From contig NZ_AWNH01000036.1 of NCBI RefSeq assembly GCF_000482245.1, positions 62,001 through 126,000 on the forward strand: 64,000 bases of DNA, in the 5' to 3' direction. Positions 43,664-51,732 of the stretch are shown piece by piece (the stretch's first letter is position 1; every line of letters starts with the position of its first letter). The stretch is from Leptolyngbya sp. Heron Island J. Lineage in GTDB: Bacteria; Cyanobacteriota; Cyanobacteriia; Phormidesmidales; Phormidesmidaceae. The position numbers and the translations under genes were made by a program. The notes below the pieces were generated by a model. It worked only from the letters and a program-made list of their open reading frames with translations. It was not told the DNA's origin and did no database searches.

Positions 43664-44479
43664 ATGATTGAAATATTTATTAGTCATAGTAGTCAAGATG
43701 CTGAACTGGCTAGAGATCTGATTTCTTTGATCAGGGATGCATTTAACATTCCTCCAGAGGATATTCGTTGTACTAGTGTTGATGGTTACAGATTGCCTGG
43801 TGGTGCAGATACAGATGAACAGCTAAGGACTGAAGTATCAGAATGTGAGATGTTTCTGGGTCTTTTGTCTAATGTAAGTGTGAGATCTACCTACGTTATA
43901 TTTGAACTTGGGGCGCGATGGGGTGCCAGCAAGAAGCTTATTCCCTTACTTGCGCCTGGATTTGAGCCATCAAGCTTAGAGAGACCAATTTCAAATCTCA
44001 ACTCACTAAGATGTGATAGTGCGGCTCAACTACAACAATTATTAACCGAGCTATCAATTCAATTGGCTCTTACCCCTAATCCCCCAGCATCCTATCAGAG
44101 GTGGATTGATCATATAACCTCACACAACTCAGATACTTTTGGTAAATCACGCAAATCAACCAACAAGCAGTCTACATCAAGGATGTTTAAGACTGAAACG
44201 GAAAAGCTGCGAACTAGCCCAGAAGTGAAAATTTTGGAAGAGATTAGACTTAAAGCTGCAGAAGATTATCCTGATAATTTTTCTACTCAAAAATACTTCA
44301 TTAAGCAACAAACTAAGGCTTGGCAGCATCTAAAGAATTTTTCTGACTCTCAGTTGCCTGATGATATATTGCAATCAATTGTCAGTAAAGCAAAATCTGA
44401 TTACCCTAACGATTATTCTACACAACTATATTTCGTCAAGAAACAAGTGGAAGCTTGGAAAGCTCTAAATACATCATGA
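43664..44479 (+). CDS. TIR-domain protein with two C-terminal 34-residue repeats
   Basis: A 271-residue protein. Residues 1-135 form a TIR-like (TIR_2) domain: MIEIFISHSSQDAELARDLI, DEQLRTEVSECEMFLGLLS, and TYVIFELGARWGASKKLIPL, where the Glu of FELG is the candidate NAD+-cleaving residue. After a Ser/Lys-rich linker (about 150-185) come two copies of a 34-residue unit, ILEEIRLKAAEDYPDNFSTQ and ILQSIVSKAKSDYPNDYSTQ, each continuing YF-(I/V)-K-x-Q-x-x-A-W-x-x-L; the copies are identical at 18 of 34 positions. The repeat may bind the trigger or partner. The gene is AT-rich relative to its neighbours and sits beside a Phd/Txe pair, which suggests a defence island and lateral acquisition. Confidence 0.8.
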   Translation: MIEIFISHSSQDAELARDLISLIRDAFNIPPEDIRCTSVDGYRLPGGADTDEQLRTEVSECEMFLGLLSNVSVRSTYVIFELGARWGASKKLIPLLAPGFEPSSLERPISNLNSLRCDSAAQLQQLLTELSIQLALTPNPPASYQRWIDHITSHNSDTFGKSRKSTNKQSTSRMFKTETEKLRTSPEVKILEEIRLKAAEDYPDNFSTQKYFIKQQTKAWQHLKNFSDSQLPDDILQSIVSKAKSDYPNDYSTQLYFVKKQVEAWKALNTS

Positions 44480-44550
44480 TGTATTTAGAGCTGAATTTAT
44501 AACTGTTAAATCTTTATTTTTGTTTAGATTAGCGTTTTTGAGGAGAATTA

Positions 44551-44781
44551 ATGTCTACACATCCTGTTAATGAAGCCGCCAAAAATCTCCAGCAGCTAAT
44601 CGACGAGGTTATCGAATCTCATAAACCAGTAATTATTACCAATGAGGGTAATAATGCAGTTCTTCTTTCAGAAGAAGACTGGTCAAGCATTCAAGAAACT
44701 TTATATCTGCTCGCTGTACCAGGTATGCGTGAGTCCATAAAAGAAGGATTAGCCGCTCCCATTGAAGACTGTGCTGATTAG
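44551..44781 (+). CDS. Phd/YefM-type antitoxin
   Basis: A 76-residue antitoxin of the Phd/YefM family: MSTHPVNEAAKNLQQLIDEV is the DNA-binding and dimerising N-terminal half (usual form SxxxAxxxLxxLIDxV), and SHKPVIITNEGNNAVLLSEE with DWSSIQETLYLLAVPGMRES is the normal continuation into the toxin-binding C-terminus. AGGAG lies 7-8 nt before the ATG. It would repress its own operon together with the toxin. The Txe partner starts 8 bp later but has a stop at codon 3, so this may be an unaccompanied antitoxin. Confidence 0.9.
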   Translation: MSTHPVNEAAKNLQQLIDEVIESHKPVIITNEGNNAVLLSEEDWSSIQETLYLLAVPGMRESIKEGLAAPIEDCAD

Positions 44782-44789
44782 CTAGATTG

Positions 44790-45053
44790 GTGAGTTAGAA
44801 ACTCGTTTATACCAAACAGGCTCAAAAAGATGCAAAGAAACTAGCTGCAAGTAATTTGAAGAAGAAAACTCAAAAACTGCTGGATATCCTGACTAAAAAT
44901 CCTTATCAAAATCCTCCACCCTATGAGAAATTAGTTGGCGATTTATCAGGATCTTATTCCAGACGCATCAACATTCAACACCGTCTTGTTTACGAGGTAC
45001 TTGAGTCACAAAATACAGTGAAAATTATTCGTATGTGGACTCATTATGAATAG
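44790..45053 (+). pseudogene. Txe/YoeB-type toxin with nonsense codon 3
   Basis: The frame reads GTG-AGT-TAG, then KLVYTKQAQKDAKKLAASNL and on through NPPPYEKLVGDLSGSYSRRI to NIQHRLVYEVLESQNTVKII and RMWTHYE at 45053. The family normally begins M-S-W-x-L-V-Y, so the TAG at 44796-44798 replaces the conserved Trp codon TGG by one base. The rest of the 87-residue protein, including the catalytic-end motif R-x-x-x-x-x-H-R-L-V-Y and the final HYE, is intact. Without read-through, only reinitiation at an internal TTG (44856) would give a fragment lacking 22 residues. YoeB/Txe proteins are ribosome-dependent mRNA endonucleases. Confidence 0.85.
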
Positions 45054-45116
45054 CTTCATAAAAGATGTTCACAATGAAAGCAGGTCAAGATATTCCTAGG
45101 AGGGAGGAGTCTTATA

Positions 45117-45731
45117 ATGCCTAGAGCCCCCATTATCCATCCCGATCAGTCCTACACCTTCGCTGACTACTTCAAACTCAATTTTGCACCACAAGACATC
45201 CTTGCCTATTTCAACGTTACGCTTCAGCGTTAGTCTCTCACTTTGCCGCATCATGCTGGCCCCCTCGACCGCCTCAGCGACCTAAAAAATCGCATTGAGG
45301 AAAGCCTACCCCGCCTCAGTCTTCCCGGCGAAATGGCTCGCCGGGAGTTCCTGATCGCTCCTGTACTCACTGATGTGCTCCACTACACTTAGGCAACCCT
45401 CAATGTGGAATACCCCGTAGCCGTTAGCAACCAACTTAAAGGATCTCTAGACTACCTGTTACAAAACCACCAGACATTTGTAGTCATTGAAGCCAAAAAA
45501 GAAGACCTTGAACGGGGCTTTGTACAGCTTGCGATAGAACTTATTGCCCTTGACCAATGGATCGACTCAGACCAGCTTATTCTGCAAGGGGCCATCTCCA
45601 CAGGCAATATCTGGCAGTTTGGTCAGTTTCACCGTCAACAGCGTACTATTACCCAGGATTTGAATCTGTATCGTGTACCTGCTGACCTAGATGACCTGTT
45701 ATGGATATTAATTAAATGCCTTGAACCATGA
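45117..45731 (+). pseudogene. PD-(D/E)XK-like protein with two in-frame stops
   Basis: From ATG 45117, after a very strong AGGAGGGAGGAG tract, the frame reads MPRAPIIHPDQSYTFADYFK to YFNVTLQR, TAG (45231-45233), continues SLTLPHHAGPLDRLSDLKNR to VLTDVLHYT, TAG (45390-45392), then ATLNVEYPVAVSNQLKGSLD and FVVIEAKKEDLERGFVQLAI to the final stop at 45731. The reading frame never shifts, so repairing two single bases (probably CAG, Gln) would give a 204-residue protein. GSLDYLL and, ten residues on, VVIEAKK form a D...E-x-K nuclease-fold signature. Intact relatives occur in cyanobacteria without known function. Confidence 0.8.
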
Positions 45732-46275
45732 ACTATTATCCTGACTATTGGGGCAATCAGCCTTACCCCCAGCTTTGTGATAGTGGCCCGAGTGGCTTTG
45801 GCTACATCATGTAGAAATGGTCTGGCAACTGCTGTAGGCATGGGGTTGGGGTATTTTTGCTGCGATCGCACCAGTTGTCGGGGGTAACAATTGCTCTAGG
45901 CTTTGTGTATAGTGTTGCCAGAGACGGTGGTTTAAGCAGACTGGCCGACACGATATAACTCGGTTGAATCAGAAGCTGACGGGCTTGACGTTCCAGCATA
46001 GCCAACCCCTGGTCGGGGGAGTGATCTAACAGCTCACGCCCAAACGCAACCGCACGTTTGATTGCAGCCTTATCGCGGTTGAGCTATCGCTGAGTTGACT
46101 AGATAATGGGCTATCCAAGGCTAGCGAGAACAAACACTACAGTATGCTCCTTACCTTAGACTCACGACCCTAAAGACGTGTTGGTTGATTACCGCATATG
46201 TACGCTAAACACATACCAATGCTTTTATTGTCGTAGCCCACATCTGTATCAATTACAGGCAAATACTAGGCAAGG
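45732..46275. other. Non-coding region with dispersed repeat and gene relic
   Basis: No intact gene. It holds one copy of a 78-bp repeat (45793-45870) and, on the - strand, an open run without a start codon (about 45802-46085) that includes DKAAIKRAVAFGRELLDHSP and GLAMLERQARQLLIQPSYIV. I do not recognise the family. The run enters the repeat, so the repeat may have landed in the end of an older gene. Confidence 0.45.
45793..45870. repeat. 78-bp dispersed repeat, copy 1
   Basis: Begins TGGCTTTGGCTACATCATGT and ends in the HIP1-containing TTGCTGCGATCGCA. The second copy (51571-51648) has the same length and differs at about six positions. No terminal inverted repeats or flanking target duplications are clear. 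Confidence 0.8.
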
Positions 46276-47355
46276 TTAGAATGCGCCTAAATCGGCTTTT
46301 ACAACGGTGACATCGTTGGCCAGGTCAAAATTACCATCGTGCTTAACGTTAATCACACCCAGCACATCCAGATCATGGGCACCGCCTCCGCGTACACCGT
46401 CACCTCCTTGATCAGTATAAACACCAAGCACAATGCGCTCATCTAGCTCCTTGATCACCTTGTAAGTGACGGTATGGCCAGTGATGATAATTTGGTCCCC
46501 TTCGCCACCGGTACCGCTAAAATCAGTGATTGTATCACGACCAATACTCTCAACCCAGTGGTCATGGTAGTTGTCATTTTCCCCAGCAACAGCCCCCATG
46601 CCCCAGTTGACCAGGCCGTCGTCTTGCAGATGCTGCGTATAGATAGCAGCAGGTGCGTTCATGAGGATGTCAAATTTAAAGGTGTCTGCACCAGCACCGC
46701 CAGTTAGCCTATCATTAGCTGCCAGACCATCGGGGTTATAGAATTTTTTCGCAAAGACAAGTTTATCAACATCATTGCCATCATCCTGGTTAGCAACAAT
46801 TCTCGTGTTCTCAGCCGGAGCATTCGCATCACTGATACTTACCAAAACATCATCTCCAGCTCCGCCAATTAGACGATCACTACCTAATTGATCTTGTAGA
46901 AAGTCATTGCCATCACCACCTACTAGGCGATCATTGCCATGGAGAGCATTGGTAGTATCTAACAAATAGCCATCGGCATCATAGTCTTGGGCTGTGAGTC
47001 TTTCATCACCAATGATAATGTCATCACCAGCTTGGCCTGCCAGGCGATCATTACCAAAACCACCCAAAAGAGAGTCATTACCTTTTCCACCCCGCAGATT
47101 ATCATTGCCGATGCCACCCAGGAGAATGTCATTATCACGACCGCCAAATAGGTTGTCGTCACCTTCGCCTCCTAAAAGAATGTCATCTCCAGCTCTCCCG
47201 CGAAGGGTGTCATTGCCCGCTTGGCCAGTCAATTTGTTTTGTTCTCTATTGCCAAAAAGTGTATTGTCTCCACCATCACCAATAATTTCTTCAATCTTGG
47301 CTAATAGAGTCAGTTCAATGTCGGCAATAAGTGATGCGTTCCCTTGTGTACTCAT
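46276..47355 (-). CDS. RTX (hemolysin-type) calcium-binding protein
   Basis: A 359-residue acidic protein. Residues about 28-125 are a run of Ca2+-binding nonapeptides G-G-x-G-x-D-x-L/I-x, for example GEGDDNLFGGRDNDILLGG and GKGNDSLLGGFGNDRLAGQ. The C-terminal half has further RTX-like turns (GGDGNDFLQDQLGSDRLIGG, LTGGAGADTFKFD) and ends in a beta-type region without catalytic motifs that I recognise. There is no N-terminal signal peptide, so export would be through a type I system using the C-terminal signal. No such system is in the window. The most likely role is an extracellular structural or adhesive protein. Confidence 0.88.
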   Translation of the reverse strand: MSTQGNASLIADIELTLLAKIEEIIGDGGDNTLFGNREQNKLTGQAGNDTLRGRAGDDILLGGEGDDNLFGGRDNDILLGGIGNDNLRGGKGNDSLLGGFGNDRLAGQAGDDIIIGDERLTAQDYDADGYLLDTTNALHGNDRLVGGDGNDFLQDQLGSDRLIGGAGDDVLVSISDANAPAENTRIVANQDDGNDVDKLVFAKKFYNPDGLAANDRLTGGAGADTFKFDILMNAPAAIYTQHLQDDGLVNWGMGAVAGENDNYHDHWVESIGRDTITDFSGTGGEGDQIIITGHTVTYKVIKELDERIVLGVYTDQGGDGVRGGGAHDLDVLGVINVKHDGNFDLANDVTVVKADLGAF

Positions 47356-47947
47356 ATATCTCTCGACTGATAGCGGTTTTATTGGCTTTAGAGCCTGTGC
47401 CGATTCTATGAGTTATTGATAGAGAGGAAATCGGTAATAGCTCCTTATCTAATATCAGGAGAGAATAAAGCTAACGAAACGAGATTTTCAAGAACAATTA
47501 CTTAGTCTGGCAAAAAAACAACTACTTTACTAATTTATTACGTTAAACACAACCGTAGAAATCACGATTAAATAGTTTACTTATGCTAAAAAATCACCCT
47601 CTTTCTAGATCAATAAGGCCGTTGATGTAGGAATATCTACAGTACGGACTCTAGGAACTGGAGAGGATGAAAAATCTACTAGTGTTTAAAGGCTTTCTAA
47701 AGATACTGGTTGGCCTGAATAAAATATGTTTCGTTAATCGCTATAACAGTCTTGTGCCAGGTAGGGTGCGATGCATCGCAACACTTCCAACCAACTCCAA
47801 CCCCTAACCAATTCCCTCTTCACCCCATATCCAACCTCCCTGCCCAAATCCCATCCACCCAGTCCTATTTCCCGTGGGAAGGCTACGCCAACGACTCCGC
47901 TCAGGACAGCCATCCATTCCTTTGACTCCGCTTAGGACACCACCTAT
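47356..47947. other. Non-coding gap with short direct repeats
   Basis: No gene in about 590 bases. GACTCCGCT(C/T)AGGACA occurs twice (near 47894 and 47923) next to a GGGAAGGCTACGCC-type dispersed-repeat core. The AT-rich half nearer 47356 should carry the promoter of the RTX gene. Confidence 0.45.
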
Positions 47948-49123
47948 CTACCCTTGAGCATCCTGGCTGACACGATAACTGTCTAACCAGGATTGGCTTA
48001 GGGACCTCAGCTGATTTCTCTCAGCAGCATCAATACCCTCGGGGTCAAAACGATAGCGATAATGCAATTGGATAATGGGTTTGAGTGCTTCCACCTGAGC
48101 GATAGATAGTTTTTCGGTAAGTCGTTCTAGCCAATGCTGTAGGTTCTCCGTAGGTCTGCGCCTCAGTTTTAATTGCTTGAAAATCTGTTCAATTTGGTAA
48201 AACTCTGAATCAATACCGGGGAGAGCCGGTTGCGATCTCACCTCAAAACTCGCACTTGTAGCCATCATTCTCTGTCGCCGTCGTCTCCACCACCAGAACA
48301 AGAGACCACCAATAATGACAACACCTAAGAAAATTAGCAGAAGCAGCACTCTAGAATTAGGATCTTGCGGTAGTTGTTCCTGGATCGGCGCGAATAGTTT
48401 CTCCCCTAATCTCCGTAACATCAATTCCAGAGGACTGTCTTGTTTAGGGCCTTGAGAAAACTCATTACCTTGTCCATAGCCGCCTTGTCCATAGCCGCCC
48501 TGTCCATTACCTTGTCCACGACGACCATCATTGAGCCAGCTATAATCCAACTGAAGCTGGCTCAACTGTCTATGGGCAAAAATGCCCAACACCCCAGCCA
48601 AACATATTAAACCAAGCCAAGCCATCACTTTAGATTTTGCAGGCCGCAGGTAAAAGAACAGTATGGCAACCACCAGCCAAGCTAAACTATAAAAGAGAAC
48701 TCTATTGGCGTTTGCGGCACTGGCTGATAACAAACATAGGCCAAAGTAAACATAACCAAAGTCAAAGGAGGGCCGTTTCCACTGAATTCCTCGCTTGGCA
48801 AAGTAGGGATTCATGAAGAAATCCTGAATCTGCTGAGAAAGGTTGACCGTATAGATTTGAGCCAACATCAGTGGAAACATTGCCAACGGCAGAAATAGCA
48901 GCATGCCCTGGAAAGCACCCGTGAGTTGGAGTGCCACAATGCTCGCGGAAATGCAGATGAACACAATCCATACGGTTGCCTTTTTAGAGAGCCTCCAGCG
49001 CTTGGAGAACACCTGTCTCCCTTCGATGCACAAAATCATCGACACTACCAGACCCCACAGCCCCGTTTGAAATCCCCACAGGCACAATGCCAGACTGCAC
49101 AGGCTGGCTATATGGAATTGCAT
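47948..49123 (-). CDS. TgpA-like membrane protein with DUF4129, lacking a transglutaminase domain
   Basis: A 391-residue protein. Seen: five to six N-terminal membrane helices (residues about 1-190, TgpA/DUF3488-like), a low-complexity linker GQGNGQGGYGQGGYGQGN, another membrane helix (about 272-292, VLLLLIFLGVVIIGGLLFWW) followed by RRRRQR, and a C-terminal DUF4129-type helical domain (FYQIEQIFKQLKLRRRPTEN to LHYRYRFDPEGI). In the usual MoxR-DUF58-TgpA operon a periplasmic transglutaminase-like domain lies where the Gly/Gln linker is here, so the enzymatic part is missing. The start overlaps the DUF58 stop by 16 bp, so the genes are translationally coupled. Confidence 0.75.
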   Translation of the reverse strand: MQFHIASLCSLALCLWGFQTGLWGLVVSMILCIEGRQVFSKRWRLSKKATVWIVFICISASIVALQLTGAFQGMLLFLPLAMFPLMLAQIYTVNLSQQIQDFFMNPYFAKRGIQWKRPSFDFGYVYFGLCLLSASAANANRVLFYSLAWLVVAILFFYLRPAKSKVMAWLGLICLAGVLGIFAHRQLSQLQLDYSWLNDGRRGQGNGQGGYGQGGYGQGNEFSQGPKQDSPLELMLRRLGEKLFAPIQEQLPQDPNSRVLLLLIFLGVVIIGGLLFWWWRRRRQRMMATSASFEVRSQPALPGIDSEFYQIEQIFKQLKLRRRPTENLQHWLERLTEKLSIAQVEALKPIIQLHYRYRFDPEGIDAAERNQLRSLSQSWLDSYRVSQDAQG

Positions 49124-50451
49124 ATCGTTTGAAGCCCCGGCTGAATGTGACCTAACGGTAACGGATAAACTCGCATTAAATGACTTTGATAATCTTCTAA
49201 CATCGGCGATAGTGTGTGTCGATCACGGGTCAGGATCAAAACCCATGTGGGGATATTAGCGGACTGTAATTGCTTAACCAATGTCTGGCGCGCCTCATCC
49301 CAGGTGAGTAAAATGCAGATGCAGCTACTGAATAGTGGCAAACGATTTTGCATGATTGGCAACAATGAGTCAAAGGGCTGATCCTGACAGGGGACTACCG
49401 ACGCTAACAACTCAAGGATACGTTCTGTTTGGCCTAACCCTCGACCCAGGGTAACGTATCCGCCGCCTAATCCTGAAAAGATTAGATCCAGTAAGGACTC
49501 CTGGTTTTGCATTTCACAGGCCAACGACGCGGCCACTGAGATCGCCTCTTCTAAAATTTCGCTAAATGACTCCGGTTGAAATGTGTCTAACACCAGAGCG
49601 TGATGTACAAAGTACTCAGCTTGTTCTTCTCGAACCACAGGTTTACCCAATTTGGCCCAGCTTTTCCAGTGAACCTTGCGCGGTGAGTCGCCGGGGCGAT
49701 AATCTCGCAAGGACCAAAATTCTTCTGATTCTCCCACCGATAGGGCAAGCGATAATCCTCCCGGTTGATACCATTGACGTTCTGGTAGTTGAAAAGAGGG
49801 TACCGGGTAGCGCTTTGGCAAGATTAATACCGATTGGGGCAGGGGGAGCCTGATGCAGGCATTAAATATGCCAAGGGGATCGGGGCAGGCCAGGGTCATT
49901 GTTTCAAACTGTAGTAACCCTCGTCGTAGGGGCGTAATCTCACCTTTAATTTCAGTCATGGCCTGAGCGGCCAATACAGGAATCCCGACGGCAGGTGCGA
50001 TCGCACGCTGAGCTTGAACGATTAGTTTGCCCCATGATTGAGCCTGATTGCGGCCTTTGCGAGGACGACTAATGTCAAGATAGTCTTCAAAGCTAGGAAA
50101 TGAATGGGCAAACGCTTCAATCAGGCGCAGTTTCCTAAAATTCTTGGGAGTAGTATTCTGTATCGTTACTCGGTAGGGTAACGGCAAGCCTACCGTGCCA
50201 AAGCGCGGTAGCAGTCGCCTGACCTGGAACCGAGGCCGGGAAAAGGCGATAGCTACTATAGACACAACTAGCAATAAACAGGCCAGGGCAAAGACCTGGT
50301 AAGACAAACTCCGCTGGGTATCCAGACCTACTAGCCCAGAAATGATCACAAACACTAAAACACCTACACCCAGCGGCGTAAATCGCCTTTTTAACCATTG
50401 CCGGAGGCTGTAGCCCAAGAATCGAAATAGACGATAAAAGAAAAGATTCAT
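49108..50451 (-). CDS. DUF58 (von Willebrand-like) membrane protein
   Basis: A 447-residue protein of the DUF58 family. Two transmembrane helices lie near residues 27-45 and 53-70. The cytoplasmic or periplasmic part contains the family signature FWSLRDYRPGDSPRKVHWKS followed by KPVVREEQAEYFVHHALVLD, the start of the vWA-like fold. DUF58 proteins work with MoxR AAA+ ATPases and often a TgpA protein in poorly defined membrane or complex-assembly roles. The gene starts 3 bp after the MoxR stop and overlaps the next gene by 16 bp. Confidence 0.9.
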   Translation of the reverse strand: MNLFFYRLFRFLGYSLRQWLKRRFTPLGVGVLVFVIISGLVGLDTQRSLSYQVFALACLLLVVSIVAIAFSRPRFQVRRLLPRFGTVGLPLPYRVTIQNTTPKNFRKLRLIEAFAHSFPSFEDYLDISRPRKGRNQAQSWGKLIVQAQRAIAPAVGIPVLAAQAMTEIKGEITPLRRGLLQFETMTLACPDPLGIFNACIRLPLPQSVLILPKRYPVPSFQLPERQWYQPGGLSLALSVGESEEFWSLRDYRPGDSPRKVHWKSWAKLGKPVVREEQAEYFVHHALVLDTFQPESFSEILEEAISVAASLACEMQNQESLLDLIFSGLGGGYVTLGRGLGQTERILELLASVVPCQDQPFDSLLPIMQNRLPLFSSCICILLTWDEARQTLVKQLQSANIPTWVLILTRDRHTLSPMLEDYQSHLMRVYPLPLGHIQPGLQTICNSI

Positions 50452-50454
50452 GGC

Positions 50455-51450
50455 TCAGGCAGGCACAGGCGTCGCATTTAAGATATCTTGAATCACCGCA
50501 TCGGCTGTTTGGCCCGAAAATCGGGCCTGGGGTTCGAGGACCAACCGATGGGCTAGGACTGACAGCGCCATCTCTTGCACCTGCTCTGGCAAAACAAATT
50601 CGTACCCATCAAAGAGGGCTAATGCCTGGGCCAGTTTCATCAAGGCGATGGCTCCTCTGGGGCTAGCACCTAGCTGTACCCCTTCTGTCTGGCGGGTGGC
50701 CCCGACAATATCAATGATGTAACGCTTGAGTTCATCGCTGACTCGTATCTGCTGCACCTGTTGCTTGAGGGTAAAAATATCCTCTTGTGAGAGGCAGGGT
50801 TTAACCTGGTCAATGGGATGTTGCTGGATCTGACTTGATAAAATCTCCATTTCTTCTTCTGGAGAGATATAGCCCAAACTAAACTGCAGGGCAAATCGAT
50901 CCATTTGGGCTTCTGGTAAGGGATAGGTGCCCTGGGCTCCCACAGGATTTTGGGTGGCAATTACAAAAAAAGGTGCGCTTAGCTTTCTCAGGGTGCCATC
51001 AATGCTGACCTGAGATTCGGCCATGGCTTCCAGCAGCGCCGATTGGGTGCGGGGAGAGGCGCGATTAACCTCATCTGCTAGAACGATATTGGCAAAAATA
51101 GGACCTTCGTGAAACTGAAAGGACTGTTCGATGGGGTTTAAGATTGAGACGCCCAAAATGTCAGAGGGGAGCAAATCAGGCGTAAATTGAATCCGCTTGA
51201 AGGAAACATCGACGGAAAAAGCCAGCGCTTTAGCCAGTGTGGTTTTACCCGTGCCAGGGTAGTCTTCTAGCAGCACATGCCCGCCACTGACAAAGGCGGC
51301 CAGCAGCTTACGCACAGCCCCAGTCTGCCCTTTGACTACCTGCTGAATATTCTCGGACAAACGTGCATAAATTTCTTGCCCAGAAGCTTGGCTAGAAATA
51401 GTATCTGATTCTACAGTTGACGATTCCATAACTGGGTCCTTGGTGTCCAT
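50455..51450 (-). CDS. MoxR-family AAA+ ATPase
   Basis: A 331-residue MoxR-type ATPase. Seen: Walker A LLEDYPGTGKTTLAKALA near residue 56, ILGVSILNPIEQSFQFHEGP, Walker B IVLADEVNRASPRTQSALLE near 122, sensor 1 FFVIATQNPVGAQGTYPLPE with QMDRF, and the C-terminal AAA lid (ASPRGAIALMKLAQALALF). MoxR ATPases remodel partner proteins, and the DUF58 protein encoded 3 bp downstream is the standard partner. It heads the three-gene - strand operon; its promoter should be in 51451-51732. Confidence 0.95.
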   Translation of the reverse strand: MDTKDPVMESSTVESDTISSQASGQEIYARLSENIQQVVKGQTGAVRKLLAAFVSGGHVLLEDYPGTGKTTLAKALAFSVDVSFKRIQFTPDLLPSDILGVSILNPIEQSFQFHEGPIFANIVLADEVNRASPRTQSALLEAMAESQVSIDGTLRKLSAPFFVIATQNPVGAQGTYPLPEAQMDRFALQFSLGYISPEEEMEILSSQIQQHPIDQVKPCLSQEDIFTLKQQVQQIRVSDELKRYIIDIVGATRQTEGVQLGASPRGAIALMKLAQALALFDGYEFVLPEQVQEMALSVLAHRLVLEPQARFSGQTADAVIQDILNATPVPA

Positions 51451-51570
51451 GACTCAAGATAACTGAAACTTTGGGATTGGGGCACTAAGGGATGAGGATT
51501 CAATGAGGTTCTATCTTTTGCCGTACAGGCGTTCCATGGAACGCCTCTGCAGAAACTTTTTGGGATCTTA

Positions 51571-51648
51571 TGGCTTTGGCTACATCACGTAGAAATGGTC
51601 TGACAATGGCTGTAGGCATGGGGGTAGGGTATTTTTGCTGCGATCGCA
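51571..51648. repeat. 78-bp dispersed repeat, copy 2
   Basis: About 92% identical to 45793-45870 with equal length, beginning TGGCTTTGGCTACATCACGT and ending CTGCGATCGCA. It lies in the 282-bp gap between the divergent MoxR and CHASE-kinase genes. Confidence 0.8.
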
Positions 51649-51732
51649 CAGCTGGAACAATTTTGTCATGATTAAACGCTAAGCTGATCTCTGAGGCTAA
51701 CAACCCATAAGCCTGATAGCTCAAGATTACCT

